A stretch of 64,000 nucleotides of DNA from Glandiceps talaboti. Taxonomy: Eukaryota; Hemichordata; Enteropneusta; Spengelidae. A model generated the notes under the pieces. That model was not told the origin of the DNA and searched no databases. It was given only the letters and a program-made list of their open reading frames with translations. The stretch is taken from the NCBI RefSeq assembly GCF_964340395.1, contig NC_135553.1, positions 24,928,949 through 24,992,948 of the forward strand, read 5' to 3'. Shown here piece by piece: positions 28,079 to 38,900 of the stretch. Within the stretch, counting starts at the first letter, position 1. Each line of letters opens with the position of its first letter. A program made the position numbers and the translations under genes.

Positions 28079-28470
28079 TAATAAAACAGAAAGAAATCTT
28101 TGTTTTATTCCATCACAAAAAGTTTCAAAATGTGCATTATCACGTCTCCCTGTGGTATCATTGTAAACAGTTACACTAATGCTCAGATGTAAACTGGATA
28201 GTTAAATAGGAATACCACAGCAGCAAATAAAAACATTTTTGTAAACTTTTTAGATTATCTATCTGACAGTAATAAAGTAAGAGTTATGAATATTCATTGT
28301 TCATCTAATCCATATGTAAGTCTACTGACTTCCATCAGGCAACACTGGACAACTGTCAGAACAATCAAGGTGAAAACAGGTTTCAATTTGGTGTTTTTTG
28401 GCAATTTTATGGTGATGTTACATCATGAAATGATTCTCCAGAACCCAAAGTTTATGAAAACATCACCTTC

Positions 28471-29210
28471 CCCCACGTCTCAGGGGTGTCAGAAGAAATT
28501 CGCAGAGTTTTCCCGCAATACCAAATACCAGTTTCCCTCAAAGCCGCTAACACGTTGAGGCAAAAGTTAAACACGACAGTTGAATAAGTTACTGTGGTGC
28601 TATCATATCACTCACATCATGTGTAAGTTGATGGCAATAACTGATACAAGTACTAACACAGACAAACCCACTAGAGACAATCAAAGTAACATCGTTTATG
28701 CTATACAGTGTAAAGATGAGGGTTGCCAGGAATTGTATATTGGTGAAACAAAACAAACTCTGGACAAACGAATGTACCAACACAGAGGAGCGACTTCATC
28801 CGGTGTGGGGAATTCGGCAGTGTATACACACCTCAACAGTATGAACCACTCCTTTGACAATAAGGATGTAGTTATATTGGACAAAGAACACAGGTGGTTT
28901 GAAAGAGGGCTAAAGGAGGCCATATATGTTAAACAGGAGGAGCCTTCTCTTAACAGGGGAGGGGTACTATGTCATAACTTGACAGGGGCATACACACTGT
29001 GATTAGGAAAATTCCTTGATGGTTTTCATCATCACATGACAATTCTACTGTCAGGTGTCACCAACCTTCTGTCAATAGATCATCAGTCGGCTTGAAGAAG
29101 TGTCCAGGGTAGGACGTGAAACTGTTGTCATTCAAAACAACAGCAAGTCCAGTTGGATAGATTATAATTACTTCATTATGAACTTCATACCTGGATGATT
29201 GAAAACATTC
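28471..29210 (+). pseudogene. Penelope-like element, 3' remnant with GIY-YIG endonuclease, interrupted
   Basis: Frame 28471-28587 reads PHVSGVSEEIRRVFPQYQIP then VSLKAANTLRQKL, the linker that follows the reverse transcriptase in Penelope-like elements. After a 71-bp insertion the frame resumes at about 28660: QSNIVYAIQCKDEGCQELYI, GETKQTLDKRMYQHR, AVYTHL and LNRGGVLCHNL, a GIY-YIG endonuclease domain, to the stop at 29002. The GIY-YIG core appears as VYA...LYIGET, with Arg and His of KRMYQHR. Typical 3' sequence (GAAGTGTCCAGGGTAGGACG, then CTGGATGATTGAAAACATTC) extends to about 29210. The RT core is missing, so the copy is 5'-truncated and dead. These elements mobilise by target-primed reverse transcription. 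Confidence 0.88.
28581..28651 (+). mobile_element. 71-bp dispersed repeat inserted in the Penelope-like element
   Basis: This segment splits the Penelope-like reading frame between NTLRQKL and QSNIVYA and recurs at 30341-30411. Possible imperfect flanking duplication: AACACGACA before and AACACAGACA after. Family unknown; too short to encode anything. Confidence 0.6.
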
Positions 29211-29234
29211 CTAGACATATTTATGACAATACCT

Positions 29235-29240
29235 TTTATT
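29235..29240 (-). terminator. Candidate polyadenylation signal of SLC39A11
   Basis: AATAAA on the minus strand lies about 680 bp past the stop codon and is the first canonical hexamer I found downstream. It overlaps the region just past the tail of a Penelope-like fragment, so it may be incidental. Confidence 0.3.
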
Positions 29241-29920
29241 CCACAGTGTGGTGTTCCTCTTACTTGAGTTATCGTATTACAAATAGAACTGTCCTGTAGG
29301 TGGAAGAAATTCTTTGATTGGTTGTTGTTGAATATGTTGTCATGACTACAAGATGATGATTCGTTGAATGAACACATCAACTTGTAGCTCACAAGAGTGA
29401 CATATTGTTTTCTTGTACAACCTTGGGTGATTTATGCACATAAAATGAAAAGAATCAATATACTTACTTTGTTCATAAAATCATACATAACAATATCATT
29501 GGACAATAAAATCTCATAAACAATTTCAAATCCTTTGTTAGGGCAAAAACTAAAAAACTAAATATACTAATACATGACAATAGAAGTCTACATGGACTGA
29601 GATGAATCAAGATTATTAGTCATATGTTTATAATGGTGATACTAATTATAATCACCAATAAAATCAATCCATAAGACAGCACCAGGCACATGTAAAGCTA
29701 TGTGAATGTAAAAATTACCCAGGTCAATGACTCTTGAATGAACTCTGTTCTACAAGTTCACCTATGACCTGTCACACTGAATTGCACTTCAATGTTATTT
29801 CCAAGGTTATGTGACTGGGGTCAAGTGAGGTCAACAAAGTATCCCCGAGTGGGGTCAACTGATGTCAAGTAAGGTCAACTAGGCTTTCATGACTGGGGTC
29901 AACTGTGGTGTTGATTAAGG

Positions 29921-29999
29921 TCAACCAAGTCCAACATCCAATGACATCATCACAATGAATCCGATTATGCAGCCCCATGATGCAAGAATACCATTTCCA
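29921..29999 (-). CDS. SLC39A11: SLC39A11 exon 9 with stop (residues 309-334)
   Basis: A short terminal exon reads [20 protein letters not shown] then DVGLG and TGA at 29923-29921. It follows a TCTTTCAG acceptor. It was found by searching for the invariant MMSLDVGLG end of ZIP11 and is too short for ORF tracks. Confidence 0.94.
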
Positions 30000-32900
30000 C
30001 TGAAAGATGTAATATATTCATGGTTGTCATGTAAACAGATTAGCTTTGATAACTATAGGTACTGATATTATTTGATATTATTTGATATTATTTGATATTA
30101 TTTGATATTAAAGTTTAAGTACAAGGTGGTGAAAACAAATAAAAATTGCATTGGTTCTAACTCTGGATGAAATCTTTCATGACATTATTAAAAACACTGG
30201 TTGTATTTGCCTGACAAAGAGATCATGGTAAATGTGATGTCATCATATGATGTCTTCCCATAAACCCTTGCAGGAAATCCCCCCAAAATGGCTGAACACT
30301 TGCCAAGAGCAGTAGGACTTCACATGAATTTAAAGAAAGATGAATAAGTTACTGTGGTGCTATGCCATCACTCAAATCATGTGTCAGTTGATGGCAATAA
30401 TTGATACAAGTGTACTTAAAACAGAAATAAGTTTGACTGGACTTTTCCTTGAAAGCTTACAAGGGTTGTGTTTTTACTTACCCACTTTGTGACTCTGGTA
30501 CTATGTCATCAACAACCACATATACCATAGCACCTGCAGCAAATGCCATAGCATAGGGTAGCAATGGCTCAGCTACTACCATGGCAACAGCTCCAAGGAC
30601 ACCAGCTATAGGCTCAACCATCCCACTTAGTTGACCATACCTGAACATAACCATTGTAATATATTGTTACAGTACATTTAGACATACTATCTGGATTTGT
30701 ACCCCTCTCCCCTACTCTATGTAGCAATAATCTTATACAGGTGAAATCATATAATGGGACGATACTTCCTTCATCTAAGTCACAATGGGCAAATGGTTAG
30801 CATGACCAGCTTGGAATCTGCAGGTTGCAGGTTCGAGCCCCATTGCTGCCATTTGTTTTGGAATGGCTGAAGTCCTTGGGCACAGTGACGGCTCAAATCA
30901 AGGAGTCATGGAGATATTTCAGTGAAAATCAAAGTTCTTAAAGTCTCTCAAAACACTGACATAAAAGCTTGTCTGTGACCCTTTAATTTGATAACATAAA
31001 TGCTGGTTCCCACATCTTGTTTTCAAGGATATCAACGATCTTGTATTTTCCCCATACAGTAAAATATACATAATTCAGCGACCATATTGGATTCAGCAGC
31101 CATATTGGATTCTAAAATGGCTGAATTTTGATAACATTTTGACCTGTATTTCAAAAGTTTGTACACAGACCCTTGACTTTCTTTCTTGATTTCAACTGAG
31201 AATGGGTTGGCGTTTTCTTGAACAAAGTTACATACAATAAAAGATTAAACAGTTCATTTCTGAGGCTTCTTTCAGATTCATATTATAATTTGGGCATAAA
31301 AAGACAGGTGGCTGAAAGAACTACAGAACTCATTGATCTTTAACATAAGACTGATCCCCATTGCTCCAATCATAGGATTAGTATCCATGGTTAAACAAGA
31401 CCTTGGGATTCAAACAACACGGTTTAAAACTATTATGTATTTGGACCACTTGGCCTTTGGCAATGGAATACCAACTGCATGACGCAGTGAGATCAGTTCT
31501 CAATACATTGACTTTCAAACTATCCTTGGCATGCTGTGGTGTTTGACAACTAGTGAACCCTGTAAACCTGAAACATAGATCCATGCATGCCACAGTTACA
31601 CTCTGCTTACGAACAAACAGATCCTCCTTGTTTCTGCTACAATACCTGCCTGGTATTTTAAGTTTGAAATTCCATGGCAGACACTTCATATATTTACCTA
31701 TCTCTGTTTCTCTTAAATAGTCAGGTGATTTTTTTCTCTCAATCTCTCAATTTTTTTTAATGATTTAACATGATAGTATAATATGAAATTGGTATGTAAA
31801 ATATGTGAACAATCCTCCATTACATACTGCCCTCTAGAGACACATTACTGTGGAATGTCTAGTTGAACAGTGAAAATCTTTTCAGGAGTGTAAATAAAAC
31901 AAAGGCAAAGGGTCTGTAACACATCTTAAAATATTAGGCAGGAGAATGAAGTCAAACATTTCAACAAAACTGAACTGCAAGCTTAACATTGACTGACAAT
32001 TAAAAGTAAATACGGACACTTGAGGGCGCTGTTGGCCCTGCACTAAAGACTGTTTTCAAGTCAAATGATGATTGGAAAGAAGGGTATGAAAGAAATATGT
32101 GAGAAAAATAATGCTTATAATGATATGGGAGGCTACACAACACGTCTAAGTTTAAGGGTGCACACACATATATTGGCACATACTCACAAAACACACACAC
32201 ACACACACACACCATGGACAATAATAAACCAAATTCAAAAGATTTGAGTACAGGTTAGATTCATAGACAATAATAAACCAAATTCAAAAGATTTGAGTAC
32301 AGGTCAGATTCATAGGTCATGTGATATAACAAATTAATTATCTTACCAAAAACTTTTCCATGTAGAATACCCTGCCCCTCGCAAAGGAAGACTAACTGCA
32401 AGGCCTTCGGGAAAATTTTGAATTCCTATACCAATAGCAAGATTTCTAGGAATATACAAAATTGCACAGAAGACAATTATTTCATAACTTCAGACTGATT
32501 GTGAGTAAGAAAATGATGAAGTCACAAGAGAGAGAGAGTGAGAGAGAGAGAGAGAGACAGAGAGAGAGAGAGAAAGGCAGGGTCAGAGACAGAGAGAGCC
32601 AGAGACAGAGAAAGAGACAAGAGAGAGACAGGGAGACAGGGACAGAGAAAGACTGAGAGACACACAGAGAGATATTTTGATATCTTATGGTGGATTACAC
32701 CTATAATTTCTATCATTTCTGAACATTTACAACCAAACAACTTTTAATTCATATTTATTTTTATATTTTTCACAGTGAACAATAATTTACGAGTGGTTTT
32801 AAAATATCTAAGAATGTTACTAAAAGACACAACAATGAAAGTTTAACATTACCTGGCATTTTCAAAAGTAGCTGAAGCTGTTTTACCAATTGCACCAAAA

Positions 32901-35900
32901 CCCACACCAACAGCTAAACCCTCTGATAAAGGTAACAACAACAACACAAACTGTATTTAGGATCAAATTTACAGTTAGATTAACACATTCATGCTCCACT
33001 CTGTTTGTTCTAAAATACAACTGTTTTCCTTACAAACCATAAGCATACAGAGTAACCCTATACCAGCCTAACCACTAACTAACAACTGAACATAGTGATA
33101 CACTGCATGCAAGTCAAATTAGTATATAAACTCAAATTCAAAAGACAGATTATTGATTTGACAAAATATTTTGAAGTTCAAAGTTTTTCTTTTGTTCTCA
33201 CCTGGTATATTATGTATAGTAATAGCAATTATTAATAAAAGAATTCGTCTCCAACTAAGTTTTCTCTGTGAGATTGACATAGATTTATTTGAAAATCCTC
33301 CTTCAGCGTCATCTATAACTTCAGAAGGATTCAATGGTCGACGTCTCTGTGTTGTACTTGATGGTCCATTTTCTGATACACCTACAAAATAAGACATGAT
33401 ATAATTTGTAATCTTGAATTTTTTTGACTATATTTGGACCTGTCCTAACTAGTTTGCTGTAAACACTGTGTTGTTTCTCAGACAAACAGTAAAAAGTATC
33501 TTAAAAAGATGACTCAAATACTTCTAGACCGCTAACGTGAAGAATGTGCCTAGGGGCCAATTTTCCCTGAAAACAAAGTTATTGAATTATCTCAAAATTT
33601 TGTCTTATGACAGCTTGTTCCTGGTACTTTGAAATAATAAACAAAATATGTTTTGGGTTCACTATCTTATTTTCAAAGAAAATCTTTTATTTTCCAATAC
33701 AGTTAACACAGTATTTGGTGGCCATTTTGGATTCTAAAGTGGTGGCCATTTTGGATTCTAAAATTTGACTTTCAAAAATTTGCATGGTGACCATGGTTTT
33801 TCTTCAAGATTTTACTGAAAATTTTTTGTAGGTTTCTTGAACAAAGTAATAGCTTATGACCTTTATTTCAGTTGTAAAAACTATATTAATTGTTAAAAAT
33901 AGGTTGAAGAAACACTTTCAAAAGGTCAAAAATTCCTGAACAGCAAAGAAAAATTTGCATATGTATGAAATTATGTCATAATAGGAAATTTGCATACGTA
34001 TGAGATGATGATGATGATGATGATGATAATGATGATGATGATGATGATGATGTCATAAAAGGAACACATTGCGCTACTGCTGAGTTCACTATTACCTTGT
34101 AATTAAATAATCGCCTTTCAATAGAAATATGTGAATAAGGTAAATATAAGGTTGCAATGAAGCCTTTCCACAACTAAAAACTGAGAGTGAATAGATGTCA
34201 CAATAGTTGTCACAATACCATAAAGTGATGTTATGGTTTTCTTACCTATTATGGTTGATGAATTATCATAATGGACATCAATTTGTTCTTCTTGGTGAAT
34301 TTTTTCTTCTGTTTCTAACGCAAGTGCAATATTTGGTGAACTCACACCCTATGGATAAAGAAATTGTACGTTACATTTACATGTATCTCCGGAGCTGTTT
34401 CAAAATGATTCAAAATGCCATTGACAGAATGCAAGATAATGCTCGCACAGAAAAATACAAGGCCATTTTTGTTTTTGCAACAGAGAATTTTAGTTCCTTT
34501 AGAACACAAATGTATATTACATGATATACGATATACAATGCTATATGTTTTCCCCTATACAAGGACTATACTGTACATACCAAGTAAGGTAACATCCAGT
34601 CAGCCATGTAGACAAACCCAGCACCAAGACCAAACCCAATAGCTGTAGGGATGAAAGCCCACTGTCCTTTATCGCCATAGTTACCAGATTGTTCAGCTAG
34701 TTCTATGGCTGGTGCTAGAAGTGACCAATAGGAGGCAGCCAGCATTACCTGTATATACAAATAACGTTATTCACATGTTGACTGATTGAGAGGGCAACAT
34801 CACGTTACGTATGTTGACTGATTGAGAGGGCAACATCATATGTTACGTATGTTGACTGATTGAGAGGGCAACATGATCTGTTATGTATGTTGACTGATTG
34901 AGAGGGCAACATCACGTTACGTATGTTGACTGATTGAGAGGGCAACATCATATGTTACGTATGTTGACTGATTGAGAGGGCAACATCATATGTTATGTAT
35001 GTTGACTGATTGAGAGGGCAACATCATATGTTATGTATGTTGACTGATTGAGAGGGCAACATCATATGTTACGTATGTTGACTGATTGAGAGGGCAACAT
35101 CATATGTTACGTATGTTGACTGATTGAGAGGGCAACATCATATGTTACGTATGTTGACTGATTGAGAGGGCAACATCATATGTTACGTATGTTGACTGAT
35201 TGAGAGGGCAACATCATATGTTTCCTTGAGGGCCTGTAGATCACCCAAACACAGGCTGTTTCTCCCAAGAGCAAAGCCCTAGGGAAACAGTCTGTGTTGG
35301 GGTGCCCCACAGGTCCTAGGGAAACTGACGTATGATATACAATTAGTCAATATGTGTTTTGTAACACACCACATATCAGTAACACCACATTGTATGCTGT
35401 GCCTTTTATGACATCAACTTCCTTCTTGGGCTAAGTACTGCATATCCAGTTATTTGATTGCGATTCACTTCACACCAATTTCAACTAGTCCCATTTCAAC
35501 TCGCCCCAATATTAACTCATCCCATTTTCAACTAATCCCAATCCCTTTCAAAATTATGTAGTAAAAGTAATTTGCAGATCTTTGCAGTATGATTTACGTG
35601 TACATGTATGAAAATCAGGAATGCACTGATAGAAGCCTACATGTACAATGCACTGATAGAAGTCTACATGTACAATGCACTGATAGAAGTCTACATGTAC
35701 AATGCATTCATAGAAGCCTACATGTACAATGCACTGATAGAAGCCTACATGTACAATGCACTGATAGAAGTCTACATGTACAATGCACTGATAGAAGTCT
35801 ACATGTACAATGCATTCATAGAAGCCTACATGTACAATGCACTGATAGAAGCCTACATGTACAATGCATTCATAGAAGTCTACATGTACAATGCACTGAT

Positions 35901-38900
35901 AGAAGCCTACATGTACAATGCACTGATAGAAGCCTACATGTACAATGCATTGATAGAAGTCTACATGTACAATGCACTGATAGAAGTCTACATGTACAAT
36001 GCATTGATAGAAGCCTACATGTACAATGCATTGATAGAAGTCTACATGTACAATGCATTGATAGAAGCCTACATGTACAATGCATTGATAGAAGCCTACA
36101 TGTACAATGCACTGATAGAAGTCTACATGTACAATGCACTGATAGAAGCCTACATGTACAATGCACTGATAGAAGTCTACATGTACAATGCACTGATAGA
36201 AGCCTACATGTACAATGCACTGATAGAAGTCTACATGTACAATGCACTGATAGAAGCCTACATGTACAATGCATTGATAGAAGCCTACATGTACAATGCA
36301 TTGATAGAAGTCTACATGTACAATGCATTGATAGAAGCCTACATGTACAATGCATTGATAGAAGCCTACATGTACAATGCACTGATAGAAGTCTACATGT
36401 ACAATGCACTGATAGAAGCCTACATGTACAATGCACTGATAGAAGTCTACATGTACAATGCACTGATAGAAGCCTACATGTACAATGCACTGATAGAAGT
36501 CTACATGTACAATGCACTGATAGAAGCCTACATGTACAATGCACTGATAGAAGTCTACATGTACAATGCACTGATAGAAGCCTACATGTACAATGCACTG
36601 ATAGAAGTCTACATGTACAATGCACTGATAGAAGCCTACATGTACAATGCATTGATAGAAGTCTACATGTACAATGCATTGATAGAAGCCTACATGTACA
36701 ATGCATTGATAGAAGTCTACATGTACAATGCATTCATAGAAGTCTACATGTACAATGCACTGATAGAAGCCTACATGTACAATGCATTGATAGAAGCCTA
36801 CATGTACAATGCATTGATAGAAGCCTACATGTACAATGCACTGATAGAAGTCTACATGTACAATGCACTGATAGAAGCCTACATGTACAATGCACTGATA
36901 GAAGTCTACATGTACAATGCACTGATAGAAGCCTACATGTACAATGCACTGATAGAAGTCTACATGTACAATGCACTGATAGAAGCCTACATGTACAATG
37001 CACTGATAGAAGTCTACATGTACAATGCACTGATAGAAGCCTACATGTACAATGCACTGATAGAAGTCTACATGTACAATGCACTGATAGAAGCCTACAT
37101 GTACAATGCATTGATAGAAGTCTACATGTACAATGCATTGATAGAAGCCTACATGTACAATGCATTGATAGAAGTCTACATGTACAATGCATTCATAGAA
37201 GTCTACATGTACAATGCACTGATAGAAGCCTACATGTACAATGCATTGATAGAAGTCTACATGTACAATGCACTGATAGAAGCCTACATGTACAATGCAC
37301 TGATAGAAGCCTACATGTACAATGCATTGATAGAAGTCTACATGTACAATGCACTGATAGAAGCCTACATGTACAATGCATTGATAGAAGTCTACATGTA
37401 CAATGCATTGATAGAAGTCTACATGTACAATGCACTGATAGAAGCCTACATGTACAATGCATTGATAGAAGCCTACATGTACAATGCATTGATAGAAGCC
37501 TACATGTACAATGCACTGATAGAAGCCTACATGTACAATGCATTGATAGAAGCCTACATGTACAATGCATTGATAGAAGCCTACATGTACAATGCACTGA
37601 TAGAAGCCTACATGTACAATGCACTGATAGAAGTCTACATGTACAATGCATTGATAGAAGCCTACATGTACAATGCATTGATAGAAGCCTACATGTACAA
37701 TGCATTGATAGAAGCCTACATGTACAATGCATTGATAGAAGTCTACATGTACAATGCATTGATAGAAGCCTACATGTACAATGCATTGATAGAAGTCTAC
37801 ATGTACAATGCACTGATAGAAGTCTACATGTACAATGCACTGATAGAAGTCTACATGTACAATGCACTGATAGAAGTCTACATGTACAATGCATTGATAG
37901 AAGTCTACATGTACAATGCACTGATAGAAGTCTACATGTACAATGCACTGATAGAAGTCTACATGTACAATGCATTGATAGAAGTCTACATGTACAATGC
38001 ACTGATAGAAGTCTACATGTACAATGCATTGATAGAAGCCTACATGTACAATGCACTGATAGAAGCCTACATGTACAATGCACTGATAGAAGCCTACATG
38101 TACAATGCACTGATAGAAGCCTACATGTACAATGCACTGATAGAAGTCTACATGTACAATGCACTGATAGAAGCCTACATGTACAATGCACTGATAGAAG
38201 TCTACATGTACAATGCATTGATAGAAGCCTACATGTACAATGCACTGATAGAAGTCTACATGTACAATGCACTGATAGAAGTCTACATGTACAATGCATT
38301 GATAGAAGCCTACATGTACAATGCACTGATAGAAGCCTACATGTACAATGCACTGATAGAAGCCTACATGTACAATGCACTGATAGAAGCCTACATGTAC
38401 AATGCATTGATAGAAGCCTACATGTACAATGCATTGATAGAAGCCTACATGTACAATGCATTGATAGAAGTCTACATGTACAATGCACTGATAGAAGCCT
38501 ACATGTACAATGCACTGATAGAAGCCTACATATACAATGCATTGATAGAAGCCTACATGTACAATGCATTGATAGAAGCCTACATGTACAATGCATTGAT
38601 AGAAGTCTACATGTACAATGCACTGATAGAAGCCTACATGTACAATGCATTGATAGAAGCCTACATGTACAATGCACTGATAGAAGCCTACATGTACAAT
38701 GCACTGATAGAAGCCTACATGTACAATGCACTGATAGAAGCCTACATGTACAATGCATTGATAGAAGTCTACATGTACAATGCACTGATAGAAGCCTACA
38801 TGTACAATGCACTGATAGAAGCCTACATGTACAATGCACTGATAGAAGCCTACATGTACAATGCACTGATAGAAGCCTACATGTACAATGCACTGATAGA

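Noticed and set aside
27874-28179. 101-codon frame with a 15-residue repeat (RGSMLQEIRNKEDIL)
   Set aside because: Tempting as a repeat protein, but it is a 45-bp tandem repeat with unremarkable flanks and a second frame is also open.
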